Assembly: GCA_937884385.1 (NCBI GenBank)
Contig: CALGCW010000325.1
Span: 1-18,261 of the forward strand
Direction: 5' to 3'
Source: an uncultured Clostridia bacterium
GTDB taxonomy: Bacteria; Bacillota; Clostridia; Oscillospirales; CAG-272
DNA: 18,261 nucleotides
Shown: positions 1 to 7,494 of the stretch, piece by piece
Layout of the letters: each line of letters opens with the position of its first letter
How positions within the stretch are numbered: position 1 is the first letter of the stretch
Notes under the pieces: model-generated
Told to the model about the DNA's origin: nothing
The model's database searches: none
The model's input: only the letters and a program-made list of their open reading frames with translations
Translations under genes and position numbers: made by a program

Positions 1-1542
1 TCTGCGTTCTTCAACCTTGGAAAAGATCAGATCGTCCTCGGGAGCGTAGCCGATGCTTTTGCCCACGTGACCGAAAAGGAATGAGAACACCCTGTTGGTG
101 AATCCTATCACGTTTTCGTCACAGCGGAAGTTGTTGGACATAAATATGAGCGCTTCGTTTCCGTCGCCGCCGTTTTCTATCGGAGGGAAAGCCTTTTTAT
201 ATCCTGCAAATACTGTCGGGTCAGCTCCTCGAAAGCTGTAGATGCTTTGCTTTATGTCGCCCACCATAAATCTGTTTTTGCCGTTGGAGATGAGCGAAAA
301 TATCTTATCCTGCATTGCGTCGACATCCTGGTATTCGTCCACGTATATCTCGTCGAACTGCTCTCTGTATGAAAGTGCTACGTCGCTCGGCTCTCCGTTT
401 TCATCAGATAAAAGCTTATAGGTAAAATAGCGGATATCATCAAAGCCGAACGCGCGTCTTTTTATCTTTTGCTCAAGGCATTCAACGGAGAACTCCGAGA
501 AGATGTTCAAAAGAGAAGAAAGAACGCTTGCGGTCTGTTCCATAACGCTTTTTATGCCGTCCTCGTCGAACGAAAAGTATTTCTTATCTATCGAGGAGAT
601 AAACTTCGTTTCCTCCTCGCGCAGAGCTCTGCACAAGAGGATATCGTCGGTCTGATACTCTTTTTTAAGGCTTCCGAGCTCTTGCTTGTTAAAGGATGCA
701 ATCTTTTCGCGCGCCGCAGAGTAATTTTCTTTTTTTAGCACCTCGATAAATTCGCTCCAAAAGGCTTTTTCATACGAGAAGGCGGCAAGATATGCCCTTG
801 AGGCTTCCTCGCTTGCGGCAATTATATCACAGCATTTCGAAAGGGAGCTGTGGTAGCTTTTCGACGCATTCATCAAATAATCACAGATGATCTTGCCCTG
901 TCGGCTTGCGAAAAAGTCTTTTTTTGAGTCTTCTATCAGCTCGTTTTTTAATGAAGTCAGGGTATTTATTCCCAACACCGTGGAAGAGAGCTTTTGCTCA
1001 AGGGAGAGGAAGGCCTCCGAAAGCAGATTGCTCTGTTTTGCAGAGGTGAAGTTTTCAATAAAGGTAAGGAAGCCGTCTGTATCTTCGTTTTGCCTGTCAT
1101 AATGCTTTTCGATGATATCTTCCATAACTTCCTTGCGAAGGAGAGCCATCTCTCCCTCGTCTGCAAGACGGAAGGAGGAGGGAAGCCCAAGCCTTTGGAA
1201 ATTTGAACGCACTATGTCGAGATAAAAAGAGTCTATCGTACATATATAAGCACCCTCAAGAAGCACGAGCTGACGAGCAAGGTGCTGATTGGTAGGATCC
1301 TTTGCAAGCTCGTCTGATATCGCGTTAGATATCTTGCGCTTGAGGTCTGCCGCGGAAAGACGGGTGAAGGTGACGATCAGCATTCGGGAGATGGTCGCGG
1401 GGTCGTTTTCATCTGTGAGGCGTCTTACGATGCGCTCGGTGAGAGTGGCGGTCTTTCCGCTTCCCGCGGCGGCGGAAACGAGCAGAGTTTTGCCCCTTGC
1501 TTCAATAGCAAGCTTTTGCTTTGGAGTCCAATTTTTACTCAT
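1..1542 (-). CDS. addA: ATP-dependent helicase/nuclease subunit AddA, N-terminal 514 residues (runs off the left edge)
   Basis: AddA is the UvrD-like helicase and nuclease subunit of AddAB, the RecBCD counterpart of Gram-positive bacteria. It processes double-strand ends for RecA in the cytoplasm. The frame is open from the ATG at 1542 to base 1, giving 514 of the roughly 1,200 residues usual for the family; the C-terminal nuclease domain lies outside the window. Visible motifs are Walker A (SAAAGSGKT, about residues 23-31), motif Ia (IVTFTRLSAADLK, about 56-68), TIDSFYLDIVRSNFQRLGL near residue 107, motif II DEYQD near residue 402, and motif III GDIKQSIYSFRGADP soon after. The ATG is preceded by an AGGGGGTGG ribosome binding site and lies 12 bases after the addB stop, so it is co-transcribed with addB. 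The call is secure; only completeness is open. Confidence 0.96.
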   Translation of the reverse strand, partial: MSKNWTPKQKLAIEARGKTLLVSAAAGSGKTATLTERIVRRLTDENDPATISRMLIVTFTRLSAADLKRKISNAISDELAKDPTNQHLARQLVLLEGAYICTIDSFYLDIVRSNFQRLGLPSSFRLADEGEMALLRKEVMEDIIEKHYDRQNEDTDGFLTFIENFTSAKQSNLLSEAFLSLEQKLSSTVLGINTLTSLKNELIEDSKKDFFASRQGKIICDYLMNASKSYHSSLSKCCDIIAASEEASRAYLAAFSYEKAFWSEFIEVLKKENYSAAREKIASFNKQELGSLKKEYQTDDILLCRALREEETKFISSIDKKYFSFDEDGIKSVMEQTASVLSSLLNIFSEFSVECLEQKIKRRAFGFDDIRYFTYKLLSDENGEPSDVALSYREQFDEIYVDEYQDVDAMQDKIFSLISNGKNRFMVGDIKQSIYSFRGADPTVFAGYKKAFPPIENGGDGNEALIFMSNNFRCDENVIGFTNRVFSFLFGHVGKSIGYAPEDDLIFSKVEERR

Positions 1543-1554
1543 ATTTCCACCCCC

Positions 1555-4500
1555 TTATTTTTTACTTTTGCAGACGGATGCTCTGCATATAGATTTCATT
1601 TTACAGTATCGACAAGCAGCCTTATCGCCGTGATGCAGAGGAATTGCATCTGCTTTGCCCTCGCGCATACTTTCTGCGACACGAATTATGGTTTCTGAAA
1701 GCAGATCGTATATTTCCTCAAAGCCGTCGGCACTGACGAGGCTTTTGCCGGAAAGAGTACCGTCTCTGCTTTGCTTGACTCCCGCCAAGATCTTCGGGTC
1801 AAGCTCGTGATTGATGGCACTGAGCAGGTCTGCATCGTCGAGCAACAGACCGCTTCTTGCAAACTGATTTTGGATGAGGCTGTCTACTTCATCCGAGTCG
1901 CAGAAGCTCTCAATGGAAACGGTTTTCGTATTGGAAGAAAGATACTGTATTCCCGCGGGGAGAATCTCACCGCCATCATCGCAACCGAGCTCAGCCTTTT
2001 TCTTTTCATCCTGTGCCTTGCAAAGCGAGAAAAGGTAGATAAGAAGCTGGGTATTGAGCCCATCCTTTAGGTCCTCAAAGGAGAATTCCTTGCTGCCCGT
2101 TTTATAGTCCACGACGCGGATGTATACGTTGCCGTCCTTTTTGTAGGTGTCTACGCGGTCTGCTATACCGCGAAGAGTGACGGTGCTACCGTCTTTAAGC
2201 TCAAATTCAAGAGCATTTATTCCTTCAGCTCCCATTCCTACCTTCAATTCAAAATAGGTTGGGTAGAAGTCGCTTTCCTTGAATTCGGAAATGAGATTTT
2301 TTGCGATCATAAACGAAAGCTTATTGAGTCTGTCAAAAAGATGCTTAGTTCTATTGGAAAGAGCATAATCCTTTCCGAGAAGATCGTATAAATAATTCGA
2401 TACGGTCTTTTGCAATATTGCCTCGATCTCGTCGTCCGTAAGGGTGAGTCGAAGTGTGCCGTCGACGGTTATCTCCTTCATGAACATTTCGAGAATGTAA
2501 TGGATAAACGTTCCGATATCGTTAAGCTGGAAGATAGCGCGCTTGCTCTCACGCAATCCAAGCACATAAGTACAGTAGTAATCAAAGCCGCAAAGCACGT
2601 ACTTTTCAAGGCGTGACTGTGTAAGGGAGAGACGTTTGCCGAAAATACCGTTAAGAATATCGGTGGATACGGTGCATTCCTTTTGAGAAAGAGGAATGCT
2701 GATACGTCGGGCAAAGAGATCGCTCTTGTCGCTTTCTTCGATCATATTTCTTATTTCCCGGGTATTTTCGTCTTCTTTGAGGTAGGGGTAGAGCTCTTTG
2801 GCAAGCTCCGTATTCCACACTCTGTCGGCATATGATCGCTCGCTGTCAGCTTTATGCTTGAGTGTGGGGAAGAGCTTTTTGATCCTGTCGAGAACAAGGG
2901 ATTGCCTTTGCGCGTTGCCCTCTGACGAAAGCAGAGAAGCACTAAGATGCAGCTTGTCCTTTGGGGCGCAGAGCGCTCTGTATGCAAAGAACAGCTCCTC
3001 GCTATTCTTTGTGTTCGTATCTGCGGAAAGGGATAGGTCAAGGTCCTCAAGTATCTGCTTGTCCGCATCGGTGAAAATACCCGTATCCTTTACGGAAGCG
3101 GGAAATTCGCCCTCGTTAAGTCCCATTACGAACGCATATTTTATTCTGTCGGTACGGAGCATTGAAGCGGAACCGACTAATACCTCGTCTGCAGACGTGG
3201 GGATGGTGCCGATATCGCTTTCAGCAAACATCAGCTGAAGCGCCGCGGCAAATTCTTCGGTCGTGAGGCTTGTATCGCCGAGAATGAGAGAAAGGTCGTA
3301 AAGTATATTTAAAGTCAGAGAATAGAGCTTCATACACTCGTCCGCTTCTTTTCTGTCACCGCCCTGTAAGGCTTCTTCACAGTAAGCTCTGACCTTATCG
3401 GTTATGTGAACATCTTTTAAAAACTCGACCGTTGCCTGACACATATCCTTAACACAGGCAGAGGCATCAAGCTTGGTAAAATAGAGCGACAGAAGCGGAA
3501 CGATATATTCCTTTACCGCATTGGCTTTAGAAAGAATCTTTTCGCCTCGCGGAGTGAAGCTTGCGCTGTATCCGTCGGGGTTCATCGTCCATCTTTCGCC
3601 AAAGTATTTATTTCCGTTTATATTCCAAGTTGTCACATAGTCCTCAAATACGTCTGTGTCGAAGGAATCCACGTCGGAAAAGCCCGATTTAAGATGTGAA
3701 ATAACGTTTTGAGCTCTCCAATTGGATTCTTTGACGGCAAGGGCGCTGAAAATAAACTTGGCAAGCGGCTTTGTCATAAGATCGGTCTTTTCGCTCATAA
3801 AATACGGAACGCCGTATTTTTCAAGTGAGACGTCGAGTATGCCGCGGTATTTGTCGGCGTTGCGGAGGATTATTGCCATCTCGGAATATCTTGCACCTTC
3901 CATTGCCGCGCGGCGGATCTCGCTTGCGACCGTGTCAGACTCGGAGTAGGGCGTTTCACAAATATGAACGGAAATATCACCGTTTGTCTCACCGCTGAAT
4001 GCTGGGGCATTGAAATTCCAAAGGTTTTCGTTCAAGTGTTGCAGCTCTGCGGAGTGCGTTCTGCGGTTTTCGGCAAGATAGAGTTCATCAAAAGGAATGG
4101 AAGAAAGGATTCTTTTAAGCTTTGTATGTGTTTGCCTTACGCTATCAAGATGGATTGACCTGTCGTGAGGAGTTGGAATAGGGAGAGTTATGTAGATCTC
4201 GTCGCAAAGCTCTGCAATGCGAGCTATAAAGTCAAATTCCTGCTTGGTGAAGCCCGCAAAAGAGTCGAGATATACATTTGCTCCCTTAAAGGGATTGTTT
4301 GATCTAAGGATATCGATTGCTTTTCCTATATCGTCAGCCGTATCGTCGAAATGCTCGCTAAGGCTTGAGGTGTATGCGGAATAAATAAGCGAGATATCGC
4401 GCAGCTTGGAGCGAAGGGAAGAGGTTGAATCAAGCTTATCACAGGTCGCCTCAAGCTTTTGAGGTGAGACAGAGTATGCCTTCAGCTCGGATACTGCGGA

Positions 4501-4863
4501 CATCATTTTCTGTGTGAGCGAAAAATCCGTCGGTTGCTTTTGTGAATATTCTTCAAGCATAGGAGAAAGCTCGCGAAGGGTATTCCACATAACAAGAGAT
4601 TTTGCGGATTTCGTTGCAAAGTTGTAGGAGATACCGCCGTAGGTTCTGAAAATTCTATTGCAGAGACGTGAAAAGTTGAGTACCTCAATGTTGAGCTGTG
4701 CTGAAGCGGGGAGGGTAGAAACTACGTTTCTTTCCACGGCGACCGTTTCTTGCTCGGGTACAATTACGAACGCTTTTTTTTCGTTTTTTGCATCTATTGC
4801 AAGGTACTGCATCACCGTATGTGTTTTACCCGTTCCGGATGCACCATAAATGTAATGTACCAT
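1555..4863 (-). CDS. addB: ATP-dependent helicase/deoxyribonuclease subunit AddB
   Basis: AddB is the partner of AddA in the double-strand-end resection complex, with an inactivated helicase fold and a RecB-type nuclease domain stapled by an iron-sulphur cluster. The N-terminus shows Walker A GASGTGKTHTV at about residues 6-16. The nuclease core is visible late in the protein as IRVVDYKTGSKEF followed by GLNTQLLIYL. The last residues carry CRYCKMKSICRASVC, the C-x2-C-x5-C part of the Fe-S site, and an upstream cysteine in SRLEKYVLCGFDYYC fits the fourth ligand. Length is 1,102 residues, usual for the family. I prefer the ATG at 4863 (MVHYIYGASG): AAGGAGATG lies 9 bases before it. An in-frame ATG at 4875 sits directly against that Shine-Dalgarno, too close to be used. 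The start is 1 base after the queG-like stop (TGATATG), typical of coupled translation. Confidence 0.95.
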   Translation of the reverse strand: MVHYIYGASGTGKTHTVMQYLAIDAKNEKKAFVIVPEQETVAVERNVVSTLPASAQLNIEVLNFSRLCNRIFRTYGGISYNFATKSAKSLVMWNTLRELSPMLEEYSQKQPTDFSLTQKMMSAVSELKAYSVSPQKLEATCDKLDSTSSLRSKLRDISLIYSAYTSSLSEHFDDTADDIGKAIDILRSNNPFKGANVYLDSFAGFTKQEFDFIARIAELCDEIYITLPIPTPHDRSIHLDSVRQTHTKLKRILSSIPFDELYLAENRRTHSAELQHLNENLWNFNAPAFSGETNGDISVHICETPYSESDTVASEIRRAAMEGARYSEMAIILRNADKYRGILDVSLEKYGVPYFMSEKTDLMTKPLAKFIFSALAVKESNWRAQNVISHLKSGFSDVDSFDTDVFEDYVTTWNINGNKYFGERWTMNPDGYSASFTPRGEKILSKANAVKEYIVPLLSLYFTKLDASACVKDMCQATVEFLKDVHITDKVRAYCEEALQGGDRKEADECMKLYSLTLNILYDLSLILGDTSLTTEEFAAALQLMFAESDIGTIPTSADEVLVGSASMLRTDRIKYAFVMGLNEGEFPASVKDTGIFTDADKQILEDLDLSLSADTNTKNSEELFFAYRALCAPKDKLHLSASLLSSEGNAQRQSLVLDRIKKLFPTLKHKADSERSYADRVWNTELAKELYPYLKEDENTREIRNMIEESDKSDLFARRISIPLSQKECTVSTDILNGIFGKRLSLTQSRLEKYVLCGFDYYCTYVLGLRESKRAIFQLNDIGTFIHYILEMFMKEITVDGTLRLTLTDDEIEAILQKTVSNYLYDLLGKDYALSNRTKHLFDRLNKLSFMIAKNLISEFKESDFYPTYFELKVGMGAEGINALEFELKDGSTVTLRGIADRVDTYKKDGNVYIRVVDYKTGSKEFSFEDLKDGLNTQLLIYLFSLCKAQDEKKKAELGCDDGGEILPAGIQYLSSNTKTVSIESFCDSDEVDSLIQNQFARSGLLLDDADLLSAINHELDPKILAGVKQSRDGTLSGKSLVSADGFEEIYDLLSETIIRVAESMREGKADAIPLHHGDKAACRYCKMKSICRASVCKSKK

Positions 4864-4864
4864 A

Positions 4865-5680
4865 TCAGCTTTCATCTCCTTCCAGTATCTTCAGATTTCG
4901 TTCTATAGTTTTCTTTCCTCGCCAGGAATAGGCGCGCGTTTTGAACTCTTCATCAGTCATTTGCGCGACCGTATCGCTTGTTAGAAAAGGTGTACGCGAC
5001 TCTTTGAAAAATTCGATATCGGTATAAATGCTTCCAGAATTGAGAGCGAGTTTTGTATACGGGCATGCCTCCTGGCAGATATCACATCCCCACGCGCAAG
5101 CGTATTTATGTATTATTCGTTTTTCTGGTGCAGAAAGCTCGCCTTTTTTTTGTGTCAAAGAGGATAGGCAGTCGCAGCTCTCTTTTATCATAGGGCAGTC
5201 GCGCTCGCACTCTCCGCAATTTATGCAGAAGGATATCTCGCCTGCACTTGAGGGCAGTACTGCATCGGTGATCAGCTCGCCCAAAAAAACGTAGGAGGAA
5301 TATTTTTTTGTAATAAGTAAGCGGTTTTTGCCAAGCACTCCAAGACCTGCGCGGCAGGCGGCTTCTATCTCGTCGATGGGGGAATGGTCAGAAAAGCCTG
5401 CAAAATTATTTTCGGGATATTCTTTTTTGAGCTCTTTAATAAGAGTGTTGAACAGCTCTGCGAAGAAAAGGTGATAATCTCGGCTTACGGCATATGCGGA
5501 AATGTTTCTTTTGCTGTCATTTTCTGTAAAATAAGGCACTGCGAAAATAACTACTGAATTGCCCGAAAAGCCTTGTTTTTCAAGGAGATACGGGCGTTTT
5601 ACCGTACATTCGGCGAGACGCAGAGATGCAACGAGCTCGATATTTTGTTTTTTTAACTGTGATCTTATAAATTCAAGCAT
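4865..5680 (-). CDS. queG: QueG-like double [4Fe-4S] epoxyqueuosine reductase, short form
   Basis: QueG proteins reduce epoxyqueuosine to queuosine at the wobble position of GUN-anticodon tRNAs, using cobalamin and two [4Fe-4S] clusters. Here 271 residues show the family sequence order: SRDYH (66-70), DHSPIDEIEAACRAGLG (98-114), GKNRLLI (117-123), VFLGELITD (131-139), cluster I CINCGECERDC (152-162) and cluster II CAWGCDICQEACPYT (195-209). QueG proteins usually run to about 380 residues with a C-terminal HEAT-like domain; this one stops about 60 residues after cluster II, so it is a short version. Cofactor and exact substrate are therefore inferred. It is first in an operon with addB and addA, with no obvious functional link to them. 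The start ATG has GGGAGGAAGCT directly upstream. An alternative is a QueG paralogue with another reductase role. Confidence 0.82.
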   Translation of the reverse strand: MLEFIRSQLKKQNIELVASLRLAECTVKRPYLLEKQGFSGNSVVIFAVPYFTENDSKRNISAYAVSRDYHLFFAELFNTLIKELKKEYPENNFAGFSDHSPIDEIEAACRAGLGVLGKNRLLITKKYSSYVFLGELITDAVLPSSAGEISFCINCGECERDCPMIKESCDCLSSLTQKKGELSAPEKRIIHKYACAWGCDICQEACPYTKLALNSGSIYTDIEFFKESRTPFLTSDTVAQMTDEEFKTRAYSWRGKKTIERNLKILEGDES

Positions 5681-5711
5681 AGCTTCCTCCCGAATATAGT
5701 TTTACAGGTAC

Positions 5712-5740
5712 ATTATAAACCAAAAGTGAAGTTTTCTCAA
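5712..5740 (-). promoter_or_regulatory. Sigma-A promoter of the queG-addB-addA operon with A/T-rich UP-like element
   Basis: Read on the minus strand: TTGAGA (-35, 5735-5740), 17 bases, TATAAT (-10, 5712-5717), about 31 bases before the queG ATG. The -10 is a perfect consensus hexamer. The stretch just upstream of the -35 (about 5741-5780) is almost pure A/T with A- and T-tracts, as in RNA polymerase alpha-contacted UP elements. Confidence 0.85.
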
Positions 5741-5784
5741 CTCCTTTTTAAAAAAAATATAAAAAATATAGATAAATATTAGAT

Positions 5785-5796
5785 AAAAGCGCTTTT
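5785..5796. promoter_or_regulatory. 12-base perfect palindrome between divergent genes (possible operator)
   Basis: AAAAGCGCTTTT reads the same on both strands and stands out in an otherwise A/T-only stretch. It lies between the queG promoter and the likely rlmA promoter. With no loop it is more plausible as a protein site than as an RNA hairpin. No regulator is identified; a chance palindrome is possible. Confidence 0.3.
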
Positions 5797-5809
5797 TAAG
5801 TGGCGTTTG

Positions 5810-5839
5810 TTCAAAGAAAATTCATAATTTGGGTATACA
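5810..5839 (+). promoter_or_regulatory. Possible promoter of the rlmA-glycosyltransferase operon
   Basis: TTCAAA (5810-5815), an 18-base spacer and TATACA (5834-5839, followed by AT) make a plausible but imperfect sigma-A promoter 34 bases before the rlmA ATG. An alternative is TTCATA (5821-5826), 17 bases, TAATAC (5844-5849). The -10 overlaps the palindrome TACAATTGTA at 5836-5845. Confidence 0.4.
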
Positions 5840-5863
5840 ATTGTAATACAATTTTGGTATTAC
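5836..5863 (+). promoter_or_regulatory. Overlapping palindrome and inverted repeat just before the rlmA ribosome binding site
   Basis: TACAATTGTA (5836-5845) is a perfect 10-base palindrome. It overlaps the inverted repeat GTAATAC (5843-5849) / GTATTAC (5857-5863) with a 7-base spacer, which ends directly before the TGGAG ribosome binding site. It could be an operator over the -10 region or a small leader hairpin. No regulator is identified. Confidence 0.35.
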
Positions 5864-5873
5864 TGGAGAAATT

Positions 5874-6695
5874 ATGTATATAAACCGTATTCTTCGCTGT
5901 CCCGTGTGCGGCAATGAGCTCTACCGTGAGGAAAAAAGCTATTTTTGCACGGGTGAGAGACGTCATTGCTTTGACATCTCATCGACGGGGCACGCAAATC
6001 TCTGCCCGGGCAAATCCACGGGCGGCGACGACAGGCGCGCTGTAAGGTCGCGCACCGATTTTTTAAATCTCGGTCACTACAAGCCTATATCGGATAAGAT
6101 ATGTGAGATCGTTGGCGAGCTTTCCCAAGATGCATCCATCGTTGATGCGGGATGCGGGGAGGGCTATTATTCAAATGCTATGGCAGAAAAGTGCGGTGGC
6201 ACGGTGTATGGCTTCGATCTTTCAAAGGAAGCGATAATCTCTGCCTCCAAAAGGGCAAAGAGAGAGGAAAGAACGAACGCGGTCTTTTTTGTGGGCGGTA
6301 TTTACGATCTTCCCATCATTGACGGCGGTGCCGACGTTATCACGAATATTTTTGCGCCCTGCGCAGAAGAAGAGTTTATACGGGTGCTTAAGGACGGCGG
6401 AAGGCTGGTCGTGGTCGCCGCCGGTAAAAACCATCTTTACGGACTGAAGAAAGCAGTGTACGATACCGTTCATACGAACGAGGAGCGCGCGGATCTGCCG
6501 AAGCGGATGACCTTTGAGGAAAAACACTGGCTTTCTTACGTTATTGATCTTGAGGATGCCCAGAGCATCAGAAATTTGTTTTCTATGACCCCTTACAGCT
6601 ACAGGACGAGCGAGAGGGATATGCAAAAGCTCCTCGCGCTTGAAAAGCTGTCGACCGAGATAGCGGTTGAAATCTACGTTTACAGGAAGGGATAA
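5874..6695 (+). CDS. rlmA: 23S rRNA (guanine-N1)-methyltransferase, RlmA family
   Basis: RlmA-type enzymes transfer a methyl group from S-adenosylmethionine to N1 of a guanine in 23S rRNA helix 35 (G745 in the Gram-negative type, G748 in the Gram-positive type). The 273-residue product has the family's N-terminal zinc ribbon: C9-P-V-C12, C25 and H31, followed by CFDISSTGHANLCPG, the equivalent of the conserved FD...G..NLLP segment. RTDFLNLGHYKPI (60-72) is the family linker. SAM motif I is VDAGCGEGYYSN (90-101), followed by FDLSKEAI and by IFAPCAEEEFIRVLKDGG. Length matches known RlmA proteins. The ATG is preceded by TGGAG at a 5-base gap. It is the first gene of a pair with the glycosyltransferase 2 bases downstream. 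Which guanine is modified cannot be told from sequence alone; the Gram-positive context favours the tylosin-resistance-linked RlmA(II) position. Confidence 0.88.
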   Translation: MYINRILRCPVCGNELYREEKSYFCTGERRHCFDISSTGHANLCPGKSTGGDDRRAVRSRTDFLNLGHYKPISDKICEIVGELSQDASIVDAGCGEGYYSNAMAEKCGGTVYGFDLSKEAIISASKRAKREERTNAVFFVGGIYDLPIIDGGADVITNIFAPCAEEEFIRVLKDGGRLVVVAAGKNHLYGLKKAVYDTVHTNEERADLPKRMTFEEKHWLSYVIDLEDAQSIRNLFSMTPYSYRTSERDMQKLLALEKLSTEIAVEIYVYRKG

Positions 6696-6697
6696 AT

Positions 6698-7411
6698 ATG
6701 AGAATATCACTTGTCGTACCGATGTACAACGAAAGCTCGATAATTGCGGATACTGCACGCGAGCTTCACAGATATATGAGTGAGCATTTTGGCGATGATT
6801 ACGAGATTATATTTGCCGATGACGGAAGCCGTGACGGCTCTGCCGAAATAGTAAACGCGCTCTCTCTTCCGAGAGTCAGAGTGGAAGGATATGCTAAAAA
6901 CCAGGGTAAGGGCTGTGCTGTCCGTCACGGTGTGCTTGCCACGAAGGGAGATACCGTTTTGTTTACCGATGCGGATCTTGCTTACGGCGTTGAGCTTATC
7001 GACGATGCACTAAAGGTACTTGAGGAAGGAAAGCACGAGGTGCTTGTAGCATCCCGTGCAAAGCACAGAGAAGGATATGAGGGATACACCTTCATAAGAA
7101 AGCTTGCTTCAAAGACATACATCAAGGTCCTTAACACCTTTGGCGGCATTAGGATTTCCGATGCTCAATGCGGATTTAAGGGATTTCGCGGCAAGGTGGG
7201 AAGGGGGATCTTTTCGCATTGCCGGACGAACAATTTCGCATTTGACCTTGAGGTCATTATGATAGCACAGAAAATGAAGCTGAAAATATATGAGATGCCT
7301 GCAAAGATCATCAATCACAGAGAGTCCAAGGTGAACGTTATCAAGGACGCTATCAGGATGCTCAAGGAGATATCCAAAATAAAGAAAAGATTAAAGAAAC
7401 TTGATTTTTGA
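6698..7411 (+). CDS. Family 2 glycosyltransferase, DPM1/ALG5-like (polyprenyl-phosphate sugar synthase type)
   Basis: The 237-residue protein is a GT-A fold transferase that would move a sugar from a nucleotide donor, probably to polyprenyl phosphate at the inner membrane face. Motifs in order: LVVPMYNESS (5-14), nucleotide-binding DDGSRDGS (41-48), the metal-binding DAD (91-93), SRAKHREGYEG after it, the family mark DAQCGFKGFR, and FDLEVI followed by basic residues near the C-terminus. This order matches dolichyl-phosphate glucosyltransferases (ALG5) and their bacterial relatives, not the longer processive synthases. I see no membrane span, so it is likely a peripheral enzyme relying on a separate flippase or acceptor. 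The start lies 2 bases after the rlmA stop, so the two are co-transcribed. No terminator is visible after it. Sugar and acceptor are unknown. Confidence 0.85.
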   Translation: MRISLVVPMYNESSIIADTARELHRYMSEHFGDDYEIIFADDGSRDGSAEIVNALSLPRVRVEGYAKNQGKGCAVRHGVLATKGDTVLFTDADLAYGVELIDDALKVLEEGKHEVLVASRAKHREGYEGYTFIRKLASKTYIKVLNTFGGIRISDAQCGFKGFRGKVGRGIFSHCRTNNFAFDLEVIMIAQKMKLKIYEMPAKIINHRESKVNVIKDAIRMLKEISKIKKRLKKLDF

Positions 7412-7428
7412 TTTTTTTATTTTATGCA

Positions 7429-7457
7429 TTGCATTTTCTGTAATATAGTGGTACAAT
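7429..7457 (+). promoter_or_regulatory. Sigma-A promoter of envelope module 1 (genes A1-B1)
   Basis: TTGCAT (7429-7434), a 17-base spacer ending ATAGTGG, and TACAAT (7452-7457), 37 bases before the A1 start. It closely resembles the promoter of module 2 (TTGCAA, 17 bases ending TATGTGG, TAAAAT), which supports duplication of the whole unit. Confidence 0.8.
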
Positions 7458-7494
7458 AATAAAAAATATCCAATTTTAAACTTCGGAGGTATAT

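Noticed and set aside
887..1206. Plus-strand open frames over addA
   Set aside because: They overlap the well-marked AddA frame on the other strand and show no protein-like motif or start signal.
7412..7428. T-rich run after the glycosyltransferase as a terminator
   Set aside because: No stem precedes the T run, so read-through into module 1 remains possible.
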